Of a stretch of 64,000 nucleotides of DNA, positions 57,422-64,000 are shown in pieces (within the stretch, counting starts at the first letter, position 1; every line of letters begins with the position of its first letter). The stretch is from contig NZ_PPPU01000005.1 in NCBI RefSeq assembly GCF_006483455.1, positions 84,870-148,869 on the forward strand, given 5' to 3'. Origin of the DNA: Methylomonas koyamae (GTDB taxonomy: Bacteria; Pseudomonadota; Gammaproteobacteria; Methylococcales; Methylomonadaceae). The translations under genes were made by a program, and so were the position numbers. The notes under the pieces are model-generated. The model did not search any database. It worked only from the letters and a program-made list of their open reading frames with translations, and was not told where the DNA came from.

Positions 57422-58432
57422 ATGTTTGTTCTCGGCCTAGAAACCTCTTGCGACGAAACGGCGGTCGCGGTTTACCACGCCAATCGAGGCTTGATTGCCC
57501 ATACCCTGTTCAGCCAAGTTGCCACCCATGCCGAATACGGCGGAGTAGTACCGGAACTGGCTTCGCGCGACCATATCCGCAAACTAGTACCGTTGATCAG
57601 AGCCGTACTGGCCGACGCCTCACTGCAAGCCACGGATATCGGCGGCATCGCTTACACGGCCGGTCCCGGCTTAATGGGTTCGCTACTAGTCGGCGCCGCC
57701 ACAGCCAGAAGTTTGGCTTGGACCTGGCAGGTACCGGCCATCGCCGTCCACCACATGGAAGGCCATTTGTTGGCGCCCATGCTGGAGGACAATCCGCCAG
57801 CATTCCCGTTTGTCGCCCTGCTTATATCCGGCGGCCACACAATGCTGATCGAAGTTACCGGCATCGGTCATTACCGCTTGCTGGGCGAGTCGCTGGACGA
57901 CGCCGCCGGCGAAGCCTTCGACAAAACCGCCAAGATGCTGGGGCTCGACTACCCCGGCGGCCCCAGATTAGCAAAACTAGCCGAACAAGGCCTGCCCCGC
58001 TTCAAATTTCCACGCCCAATGACCGATCGCCCAGGCCTGGATTTCAGCTTCAGCGGCCTAAAGACCTTTACCCTAAACGCATTGCACGAAACCGGCCAAT
58101 CACCGCAAGACAAAGCCGACATCGCTTTTGCCTTTCAGCAGGCCGTTGCCGAGACTTTGACCATCAAATGCCGGCGCGCACTTCAAATCACCGGCCTGAA
58201 AACCCTGGTTGTTGCCGGCGGCGTCAGCGCCAACCGCGAAATTCGCCACCAACTTTCAGCTATGGCCGACAGCGCGAATACCCGGATCTATTTCCCGCGC
58301 CCGGACTTCTGCACCGACAACGGCGCCATGATCGCTTATGCCGGCGCCCAACGCTTGATGGCCGGACAAACGCAAAACCTGGAAATCTTTGCCCGGCCGC
58401 GCTGGCCGATGGAACAGCTGCCGCAGTTGTGA
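57422..58432 (+). CDS. tsaD: tRNA N6-adenosine threonylcarbamoyltransferase
   Basis: TsaD transfers the threonylcarbamoyl group to A37 of ANN-decoding tRNAs. The ASKHA-fold motifs are [17 protein letters not shown], the metal-binding [12 protein letters not shown] (histidines near 113-117) and [13 protein letters not shown], with [13 protein letters not shown] and [13 protein letters not shown] near the C-terminus. ATG at 57422 gives 336 residues, as expected. Divergence from rpsU is conserved in Gammaproteobacteria. Confidence 0.97.
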   Translation: MFVLGLETSCDETAVAVYHANRGLIAHTLFSQVATHAEYGGVVPELASRDHIRKLVPLIRAVLADASLQATDIGGIAYTAGPGLMGSLLVGAATARSLAWTWQVPAIAVHHMEGHLLAPMLEDNPPAFPFVALLISGGHTMLIEVTGIGHYRLLGESLDDAAGEAFDKTAKMLGLDYPGGPRLAKLAEQGLPRFKFPRPMTDRPGLDFSFSGLKTFTLNALHETGQSPQDKADIAFAFQQAVAETLTIKCRRALQITGLKTLVVAGGVSANREIRHQLSAMADSANTRIYFPRPDFCTDNGAMIAYAGAQRLMAGQTQNLEIFARPRWPMEQLPQL

Positions 58433-59005
58433 TCAGGACTCCTGACCAGCCAAAAGCCGCTGGATGTTGCTTTTGTGGCGCCAAAGCAAAATCAGGGATA
58501 TTAAAGTAAACGTGGCCGTCAAATACGCATCACCGACGATCAGCCAGGTGTAGATCGGAGCCAACGTCGCGGCCACCAGTGCAGATAACGACGAGATTTT
58601 GCCCAATTTATAGACGATAAACCAAGTTCCGGCGACAGCCACACCCAGCAGCCAAGCCACTCCCAACGTCACGCCCAACGAAGTCGCGACGCCCTTACCG
58701 CCTTTAAATTGAAAAAATACCGGATACAAATGACCGATGAAAGCGGCAAACACCACTGCGGACAATACCAAGCTATCGACCGCCAATGCTTTGGCAACCA
58801 ACACCGGCAACAAACCTTTTAGCGCATCGCCGACCAGCGTAATCGCCGCAGCTTTTTTTCCGCCGATGCGCATCACATTGGTCGCCCCGGGATTGCCGGA
58901 ACCGTTTTCTCGCGGATCGGCCAAGCCCATCATTTTACAGACAATAATCGCACTCGACACCGAACCGGCCAAATAGGCCAACGGCACCAACAACCACTCC
59001 ATCAT
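58433..59005 (-). CDS. plsY: glycerol-3-phosphate acyltransferase PlsY
   Basis: PlsY uses acyl-phosphate to acylate glycerol-3-phosphate, the first step of phospholipid synthesis. Motifs are ENGSGNPGATNVMRIGGKKA (about 36-55), FKGGKGVATSLGVTLG (about 103-118) and a third near RHKSNIQRLLAGQE. Five membrane helices are seen. The 190 residues fit. It converges on tsaD with no gap and is divergent from folB, a common neighbourhood. Confidence 0.96.
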   Translation of the reverse strand: MMEWLLVPLAYLAGSVSSAIIVCKMMGLADPRENGSGNPGATNVMRIGGKKAAAITLVGDALKGLLPVLVAKALAVDSLVLSAVVFAAFIGHLYPVFFQFKGGKGVATSLGVTLGVAWLLGVAVAGTWFIVYKLGKISSLSALVAATLAPIYTWLIVGDAYLTATFTLISLILLWRHKSNIQRLLAGQES

Positions 59006-59097
59006 TCAAACAACCTCATATCAATACTTGTACAGCGCAGCCATTTACTCGATACTGCGGCGATTTTGTTACGAAATATAATAACCGGAAAGCAACG

Positions 59098-59451
59098 ATG
59101 GACATCATCTTTTTAGGCGGCCTCGAAATAGACACCGTGATAGGAATTTACGAGTGGGAACGGAAAATCAAGCAAAAAGTTATCTTGGACATCGAAATGG
59201 GCTTCGACATCCGCAAAGCGGCAGCCAGCGACGATATCGCCCACGCCCTCGACTATAAAACCGTCTCTGATCGGGTAGTGGAATTCGTGGAACGCAGTGA
59301 ATTTTACCTGGTGGAAACCTTGATCGAAGAAATAGCCAACATTCTGCTGGGCGAATTCCAAATTCCTTGGGTAAAAATCACCTTGAACAAAAAAGGCGCC
59401 ATCAGTCGGGCTCGAGATGTCGGCATTATCATCGAACGCGGCCAAAGATAG
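59098..59451 (+). CDS. folB: dihydroneopterin aldolase
   Basis: FolB converts 7,8-dihydroneopterin to 6-hydroxymethyl-dihydropterin in folate synthesis. The start MDIIFLGGLEIDTVIGIYEW, the active glutamate in YEWERKIKQKV and the C-terminal VKITLNKKGAISRARDVGII are characteristic. The 117 residues fit the family. A TATAAT hexamer about 25 bases before the ATG may be its -10. The next gene, folK, starts 3 bases after it. Confidence 0.94.
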   Translation: MDIIFLGGLEIDTVIGIYEWERKIKQKVILDIEMGFDIRKAAASDDIAHALDYKTVSDRVVEFVERSEFYLVETLIEEIANILLGEFQIPWVKITLNKKGAISRARDVGIIIERGQR

Positions 59452-59454
59452 CTC

Positions 59455-59997
59455 ATGCCCACCGGATACATCAGCATCGGCAGTAACATCGACAGGGAAA
59501 CCCATATTCCGTCGAGCCTAAACGCACTGCGCGACTTATTCGGCGAACTAACGGTATCCAGTATCTACGAAAGCGAACCGGTCGGCTTCGTCGGCGACAG
59601 CTTTTACAACCTTGTGATTGGGTTTCAGTCCGATCTGCCGGCCAAAAGCGTCGCCAAATTACTTAGGCAGGTGGAACTTGACCACGGCCGCAGCAGGGAC
59701 AGCCAAAAGTTTTCCGCCAGAACGCTGGACTTGGACTTGATACTGTACGGTGATGAAATCATCAACGACGGTCGCCTGCAAATACCAAGGGATGAAATCG
59801 AAAAATATGCGTTCGTATTGGAACCGTTGGCCGAAATCGCACCTAACTTGACCCATCCCAATACCCAAAAAAGCTATGCCGAGCTATGGCACCAATTCGA
59901 TAAAAAAGACGTCAAACAAAAAAAAACTGGCAGTGAATTCTCAGGCTTGAAACCGGCCCATAGATCAAAAGCCTGCAGCCGGACTGATTTCCGCTAA
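59455..59997 (+). CDS. folK: 2-amino-4-hydroxy-6-hydroxymethyldihydropteridine pyrophosphokinase
   Basis: FolK pyrophosphorylates the FolB product for dihydropteroate synthase. It shows SIGSNIDRETHIPSSLNALR at the start, YESEPVGFVGDSFYNLVIGF and the metal/ATP region GRSRDSQKFSARTLDLDLIL. At 180 residues it carries a lysine-rich C-terminal extension of about 20 residues (KDVKQKKTGSEFSGLKPAHR) of no known role. It is 3 bases after folB and overlaps the convergent reductase gene by 4 bases. Confidence 0.93.
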   Translation: MPTGYISIGSNIDRETHIPSSLNALRDLFGELTVSSIYESEPVGFVGDSFYNLVIGFQSDLPAKSVAKLLRQVELDHGRSRDSQKFSARTLDLDLILYGDEIINDGRLQIPRDEIEKYAFVLEPLAEIAPNLTHPNTQKSYAELWHQFDKKDVKQKKTGSEFSGLKPAHRSKACSRTDFR

Positions 59998-60725
59998 CGG
60001 TATAAACTCCGCCCACCGTCAACGTTGATGGTTTGACCGGTAATATACCCGGCGTCTTGAATCAAAAACTTAACCGCCTTGGCTATGTCGTCAGCCTCTC
60101 CCTGGCGGCCCAACGCAATTTTACTCAAGATCGCCGCACGCTCTGCTTCACTGCCACCGTGTTCCGGCCACAAAATAGCTCCAGGCGACACCGCATTGAC
60201 CCTGACTTCAGGCGCCAGGTCTTTGGCCAGACAACGCGTCATCGCCAACAACCCGGCTTTGGCAATACTATAGACAGGAAAACCAGGCAAGCCGGTTTCT
60301 GCGTGAATATCGGCGATATTCACGATACAGCCTCGCCTTGCTCTGAGGGTAGGCAACAACGCCTGCGACAAAAAGAATGGCGCTTTCAGGTTAGTGGCAA
60401 AGACTTGCTCCCAATCCTGTTCGACCACCTTACCTACCGGCTGCGGGTAAAACACCGAAGCGCTGTTCACCAACGCATCCAGCCCGCCCCAGGTTGACGC
60501 AGCCACCGTTGCCAAACGTTCGACGTCACTTACACGCTGCAAATCGGCTTTGACCGATACCGCCGAAGCGTAACGCAGATTATTTAATGCCTCGCACAGC
60601 GCTATTGCGTCGGACTCCGAACTTTTAAAGTGTAAAACTACGTTATACCCCGCAGCATGCAACATACGAGCGCAAGCTGCGCCGATGCGCCGGGCCGCGC
60701 CGGTGACAAGCACTACGTTAGGCAT
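59994..60725 (-). CDS. pteridine reductase-like short-chain dehydrogenase
   Basis: The protein is an SDR with the pteridine-reductase form of the cofactor motif, VTGAARRIGAACARML (TGxxxRxG), a catalytic YSIAKAG (about residues 157-163) and NVDGGRSLYR at the C-terminus. Pteridine reductases reduce dihydropterins or dihydrofolate with NADPH, and FolM-type enzymes make tetrahydromonapterin. Position next to folB and folK supports a pterin substrate. At 243 residues it is a normal SDR. A generic 3-oxoacyl-ACP reductase is less likely given the motif and context. Confidence 0.85.
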   Translation of the reverse strand: MPNVVLVTGAARRIGAACARMLHAAGYNVVLHFKSSESDAIALCEALNNLRYASAVSVKADLQRVSDVERLATVAASTWGGLDALVNSASVFYPQPVGKVVEQDWEQVFATNLKAPFFLSQALLPTLRARRGCIVNIADIHAETGLPGFPVYSIAKAGLLAMTRCLAKDLAPEVRVNAVSPGAILWPEHGGSEAERAAILSKIALGRQGEADDIAKAVKFLIQDAGYITGQTINVDGGRSLYR

Positions 60726-60734
60726 CCAAGCGTT

Positions 60735-61016
60735 CTAATTTGCCGAAATACTGGCTATCAACCTCTTACGAATCAAGATGCACGCCACTACGGCACAAGC
60801 TACCGGCACTTGGGTCAAGACCATTTCCATCACCGAATGTTTGGCAACCAATTTAGACAGGGGCTCCAGCACGAAAAATTTGGCCAGCCACCAAGTCAGC
60901 CAATACCCCACCAAGCCGATGATCGACCAGTTAAGCAACGGCGCATTCTGGTTTTTTGCCGTCAGGTAAAACCAAACCAAGGTTAAGATTCCGAACAGCT
61001 TCGCTAAAAAATACAT
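60735..61016 (-). CDS. small integral membrane protein, 93 aa
   Basis: Three hydrophobic segments are seen (about 2-20, 30-50 and 66-86), joined by short loops. No family is recognised with certainty. It lies 9 bases upstream of the reductase gene on the same strand and may share its transcript. Confidence 0.65.
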   Translation of the reverse strand: MYFLAKLFGILTLVWFYLTAKNQNAPLLNWSIIGLVGYWLTWWLAKFFVLEPLSKLVAKHSVMEMVLTQVPVACAVVACILIRKRLIASISAN

Positions 61017-61137
61017 GCCCCCTCCATCCTCATCGTTTTATTGTTATGAAAACCGATCGTAAACAGCAAATTTCAATGTAATCAATTTGCATAGAAACAT
61101 CAATCTCGTCGCCGGGACAGCCAATGACTCCCTCCGC

Positions 61138-61166
61138 TTCTAAGTTACCATCCCGAAGCCTATAAT
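61138..61166 (+). promoter_or_regulatory. possible promoter of the secreted protein gene
   Basis: A perfect TATAAT (61161-61166) lies 43 bases upstream of the start codon at 61210. The -35 (TTCTAA, 17-base spacer) is poor. Confidence 0.45.
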
Positions 61167-61209
61167 CGAGGGCGCTTGGCAATAATTACTATCGAATCAA
61201 GGGGGAACC

Positions 61210-61611
61210 ATGCAAATTTCAAAAATTCTGATGGCAATCTTGGCTCTCGGTTTCAGCCAACCGAGCTTGAGCCAATCGACCGGCCACATAGGCCATGGCG
61301 GCAATGCCAGCGAATCAGGCTGTATCCGAGCCAAAGTCAGCCGCATCAAACCGGAACACCTGTCCAGCGTCGCGCCGGGCTCAGAATTTTCGTTTGCCGC
61401 GTCGGGTAGCAACGGCCCCGGCCACATCCACGTTAGCATTAAGCAACAAGCCGTTCCGATAACGGTGGAGGATAAAGATACGTTTTATCTAGTGAAAGGC
61501 AAATTGCCCGCTGACATCAAAAATACCACCGTCCGGGTATCGGTCAGTTTGAAAGCGAAATTCGAAAAATGCAGCGCCGAAGAAGGCTGGCTACTCAAAG
61601 TTTCGGATTAA
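61210..61611 (+). CDS. small secreted hypothetical protein, 133 aa
   Basis: A signal peptide (about 1-21, MQISKILMAILALGFSQPSL) is followed by a His/Gly-rich start of the mature chain (HIGHGG), one cysteine at about 38 and one near 117 that could form a disulfide, and a beta-rich body (EFSFAASGSNGPGHIHVSIK). AAGGGGGAACC provides a strong ribosome binding site. No family is recognised. The histidines may bind metal, which is speculation. Confidence 0.7.
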   Translation: MQISKILMAILALGFSQPSLSQSTGHIGHGGNASESGCIRAKVSRIKPEHLSSVAPGSEFSFAASGSNGPGHIHVSIKQQAVPITVEDKDTFYLVKGKLPADIKNTTVRVSVSLKAKFEKCSAEEGWLLKVSD

Positions 61612-61658
61612 CAACACTCGGCGCCCAACTGACTATCTGGTGAAGGGCACCGGGATCA

Positions 61659-62006
61659 TCAAGGCCAATCCCACTCGAACAAGGTCCATTTATTGATGTT
61701 GGTGTTGTCCTCCAAGTCGTTCTTCTTCACATCCATTTCACCGTCGCCGTTGGTATCGAGCATATAGTAAGGCGGCCCGACCTGGGGCTGAATCTTAACC
61801 ATGTACAGTTTACCGTTACGCCGGAACTCCTGAATCGTATCTTTACCTTTGCGAATAATGGTGATGTCCGGTTCCATTTCCTCGCCCGATTGCACCGGCG
61901 CCGGCAAATCGGGCGGCTCGGGCACCGGCGCCGGCTCATCCGGCGCCCCCCACGCTGCGACGAAGGGAGCGAAAACAAACGGTACGCAGCGAATTAAAAG
62001 GCGCAT
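61659..62006 (-). CDS. exported DUF2782 family protein
   Basis: A signal peptide (about 1-21) precedes a proline-rich linker (EPAPVPEPPDLPAPVQ) and the DUF2782 core with PDITIIRKGKDTIQEFRRNG and LYMVKIQPQVGPPYYMLDTN, ending NKWTLFEWDW. The function is unknown. In many Gammaproteobacteria this family lies near polA and homoserine kinase; neither is in the window. Confidence 0.85.
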   Translation of the reverse strand: MRLLIRCVPFVFAPFVAAWGAPDEPAPVPEPPDLPAPVQSGEEMEPDITIIRKGKDTIQEFRRNGKLYMVKIQPQVGPPYYMLDTNGDGEMDVKKNDLEDNTNINKWTLFEWDWP

Positions 62007-62103
62007 CGGAATCTCTGAGGCTAATTACGGTAGGTCATAATAATACAGTTTTCGCCTGCTGTATCGGCAACCGCCGACTACCGACCGAAAAGACCGCGGG
62101 CAC

Positions 62104-62135
62104 AAAAAAACCGGCAACTCACTGGAGATGCCGGT
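62104..62135 (-). terminator. terminator of the TGVAKYL-repeat gene
   Basis: On the minus strand ACCGGCA and TGCCGGT form a stem around a 12-base loop, followed by seven T residues, 17 bases past the stop codon. Confidence 0.78.
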
Positions 62136-62152
62136 TCGCCGTCTCGCAAGAC

Positions 62153-63520
62153 TTAGGCTTGCTTGCGCAAATATTTTTCGACGCCGGTAGTCCGGGCAAA
62201 GCCGGTGTCACTATCGCTCAACGCTTGTTTCGCCACGTATTTGGCTACGCCGGAAAGACCGACAGATTCCACATGCCTGACGTCTTGCTTGGCCATGTAT
62301 TTGGCAACCCCCGTTACCTCACCGGCCGCCTTTTCCTCCGCGTGATGTTTTGCCACGTATTTGGCTACCGAACTGAGCGGTTGAACCGGATTGACCGTCA
62401 GGCGTTGTTTAGCGACATATTTAGCCACCCCCGTAGGTGTTGGCATTTGTTTGGCCGCAATTGCTTGTTTTACCAAGTAACGAGCCACTCCGGTAAGAGG
62501 CTCTGCCTGGCTTTGCAACTGCACTTGTCTCGCCAAATATTTTGCCACTCCGGTCGGCTTCGGCGCACTCTCCTGGGCCGCGGCCTGCCGCGCCAGATAG
62601 CGATCGACGGCCGAGCCCTCGATAATCACTTCACGGTCGGCAATCAACTCTTCTTGTTGCGATTGGTTCATCAGGGCCTCCGCCTTCTCGGCTTGTAATT
62701 TCGCTTCGGCCTCAACGTAACGGGCCACCAGCGCGGCTGCCGCAGCCTTTTTCGCTGCCAGCGCCTGCTCGGCCAGAAACTTGGCCACGCCGGTTACCGG
62801 CTCCTGTTCTTTCAACAGACGTTCCTGGCGCATCAAGTATTTTTCAACCCCAGTGACAATCGGCGCATCCTTGTTTACCAAGGTTTGCTTAGCCAGATAC
62901 TTGCTCACTGAAGTTGCCGATGGCGCATCTTTAGCCGCAAGGTCTTTTTTGAGCACATACTTGGCAACTCCGGTCACTGCCGGTTGCTGCGCCATATTCT
63001 GGCGGATCACATACTTGGCAACCCCCGTCACCCCTGGCTCTTCGCGATCATGCTTGGTGACATATTTGGATACGCCGGTAACAGGCGCGGACTTGGCTTG
63101 AATCGATTCTTTGATCAAGTACTTGGTAACCCGAGTCACCGGATTGTCGGCCTGCTGGCTAAGATACTTCTCGACGCCAGTTGGTACAGTGACAGCCACG
63201 GGTTCAATCTCGATTTCCGCGGCCACTTCTTCGATTTCTTCAACTTCTTCAACGACCGCCTCAATCTCAGTTGCCTCGACGACCGACTGCGCTGCCTGTT
63301 CAGCTTGCCGTTGCATTGCCAAATACTTGGCCACTCCTGTCAATGGCTCACCATTTTCGTCCACTTCCGGCTTTGGCGGTTCGAGTTTTTGCAAATAACG
63401 GGCAACACCGGTCAGTTGCGCATCGCCGACGCTTGAATCAGCATCCAGCCAGCTACCGTCGTCAGTAGGTTTGTCGAATAAAAAGCCGAATAAGCTATTC
63501 ATCAAACTGCTTGTTGTCAT
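62153..63520 (-). CDS. tandem-repeat protein of about 19 TGVAKYLAKQ motifs, 455 aa
   Basis: I do not recognise a family. After about 36 residues (MTTSSLMNSLFGFLFDKPTD) the protein consists of a repeated motif, consensus T-G-V-A-K-Y-L/V-A-K/R-Q. Motifs start near residues 37, 61, 114, 129, 148, 165, 183, 203, 223, 243, 263, 303, 323, 343, 363, 383, 403, 423 and 445. From 183 to 423 the spacing is exactly 20 residues, with one decayed unit at 283. An acidic stretch lies at about 82-107. There is no signal peptide or membrane helix. Units probably form short amphipathic helices that bind a partner many times, so a scaffold role is my inference. A ribosome binding site (AGGAG) precedes the ATG. 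Confidence 0.85.
   Translation of the reverse strand: MTTSSLMNSLFGFLFDKPTDDGSWLDADSSVGDAQLTGVARYLQKLEPPKPEVDENGEPLTGVAKYLAMQRQAEQAAQSVVEATEIEAVVEEVEEIEEVAAEIEIEPVAVTVPTGVEKYLSQQADNPVTRVTKYLIKESIQAKSAPVTGVSKYVTKHDREEPGVTGVAKYVIRQNMAQQPAVTGVAKYVLKKDLAAKDAPSATSVSKYLAKQTLVNKDAPIVTGVEKYLMRQERLLKEQEPVTGVAKFLAEQALAAKKAAAAALVARYVEAEAKLQAEKAEALMNQSQQEELIADREVIIEGSAVDRYLARQAAAQESAPKPTGVAKYLARQVQLQSQAEPLTGVARYLVKQAIAAKQMPTPTGVAKYVAKQRLTVNPVQPLSSVAKYVAKHHAEEKAAGEVTGVAKYMAKQDVRHVESVGLSGVAKYVAKQALSDSDTGFARTTGVEKYLRKQA
62195..62974 (-). repeat. 60-bp-period coding repeats
   Basis: These 13 registers of 60 bases encode the regular part of the repeat protein (residues 183-442). Copies differ at many third positions, so the tract is old or selected at the protein level rather than freshly duplicated. 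Confidence 0.85.
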
Positions 63521-63620
63521 TTGAGAATACTCCTGAATGTAATAATTTTTATATGTTGCGACCTACACACCAACTGCGGCGGACCACTACTAACAGAGTG
63601 CCATAAAACCGTTATTAACG

Positions 63621-63896
63621 CTACGATCCCGTGCCGCTGTAGACGATCTTGGGCTGAAAATTGGCAGCCGGAAATTTCGGATCGACCTCGGATTGCTGTG
63701 TCTGGTTAACGCATGGAGCCGCGCTACTCGCGGCGGCGGCAGAGTTGGCCGCAGCAGGCGCCACTTCGGCAACAGAAGAATCGCGATAAACAACTTTCGG
63801 CTGAAAATCCGCCGCCGGGTAATCAACAGCCCCTACGGACGGCGCGGCGAGCAGCGATACAACAAAAGCGACAGCGGCTAGTTTAGTGTCTTTCAT
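63621..63896 (-). CDS. small exported protein with a duplicated PAA(D/N)FQPK motif, 91 aa
   Basis: GGTGGAGAAT places the start at 63896. A signal peptide runs to about residue 23 (ending PSVGA). The mature chain holds two copies of one motif, YPAADFQPKVVYRD (26-39) and FPAANFQPKIVYSG (75-88), separated by an Ala/Ser-rich linker with a single cysteine at 62. No family is recognised. It lies 100 bases upstream of the TGVAKYL-repeat gene on the same strand. The pair may be functionally linked, but a shared transcript is not proven. Confidence 0.75.
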   Translation of the reverse strand: MKDTKLAAVAFVVSLLAAPSVGAVDYPAADFQPKVVYRDSSVAEVAPAAANSAAAASSAAPCVNQTQQSEVDPKFPAANFQPKIVYSGTGS

Positions 63897-63926
63897 ATTC
63901 TCCACCTTACCTTACTATTCAAATAT

Positions 63927-63952
63927 CCCCTTGCCGGCAAGCCGGCAAGGGG
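63927..63952. other. 26-base near-perfect inverted repeat upstream of the exported protein gene
   Basis: CCCCTTGCCGGC and GCCGGCAAGGGG are exact inverse complements separated by two bases. It could be the terminator of a gene lying beyond the right edge or an operator. Only 48 bases remain to the window edge and no gene is visible there. Confidence 0.4.
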
Positions 63953-64000
63953 GGGCATACGACCTAGTAGTTTAAAGCACTGCTTCGACGTTAGCGACGA

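Noticed and set aside
62195..62974. CRISPR-like array
   Set aside because: The 60-base periodicity is explained by coding repeats of 20 residues. Copies diverge at third positions and there are no unique spacers.

Overview
The window reads as chromosome of a gammaproteobacterial methylotroph, most likely a type I methanotroph of the Methylococcales (Methylomonas-like). The evidence is a complete formyltransferase/hydrolase set (fhcB, fhcA, fhcD, fhcC) of the tetrahydromethanopterin C1 pathway set among gene orders typical of Gammaproteobacteria: coaBC-dut-algC-argB, rpsU-yqeY-dnaG-rpoD, dapC-dapD and arsC-like-dapE. No methane monooxygenase or methanol dehydrogenase lies in the window, so methanotrophy is an inference.

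Layout. 1-1.5 kb: start of a VOC-family gene on the minus strand, a candidate structured small RNA with its own promoter and terminator, two small hypothetical genes and a possible gene remnant. 1.5-8.2 kb: the C1 operon, pterin dehydratase-like gene, fhcB, fhcA, a SAM methyltransferase, fhcD, fhcC and a radical-SAM gene. 8.2-14.4 kb: a small FlgEFG-tail-like protein, a membrane cytochrome c, a cold-shock protein, clpB behind a near-consensus sigma-32 promoter, an oxidoreductase and rpsT. 14.4-24.2 kb: murJ, proC, a YggT protein and a DUF4124 protein, then argB, algC, dut and coaBC in convergent orientation, then radC. 24.2-37.6 kb: an AIM24-type protein, a CHASE-PAS-GGDEF cyclase, lysine/diaminopimelate genes (dapE, dapD, dapC) separated by accessory small genes, an M48 lipoprotein protease, a CinA-type deamidase and a DUF502 protein.

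37.7-44.6 kb: a cydAB pair whose products lack several residues regarded as essential in canonical cytochrome bd, a MASE1-PAS-degenerate GGDEF protein that keeps its c-di-GMP inhibitory site, and phoBR with a possible Pho box. 45-52.9 kb: a lytic transglycosylase lipoprotein, a mini DksA/TraR zinc-finger protein, a repeat lipoprotein, a CPBP protease, rsmE, bioA, ahcY, metK and a CAU tRNA (probably Ile2). 52.9-57.3 kb: the macromolecular synthesis genes rpoD, dnaG, yqeY and rpsU. 57.4-61 kb: tsaD, plsY, folB, folK and a pteridine reductase-like gene.

61-64 kb holds small secreted or hypothetical genes and the most unusual locus of the window. This is a 455-residue cytoplasmic-looking protein built of about 19 copies of a TGVAKYLAKQ motif, most of them on an exact 20-residue register. 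It lies downstream of a small exported protein carrying a duplicated PAA(D/N)FQPK motif. I know of no function for either. The strongest leads are this locus, the divergent cydAB pair, the extra enzymes inside the fhc operon and the small RNA candidate.
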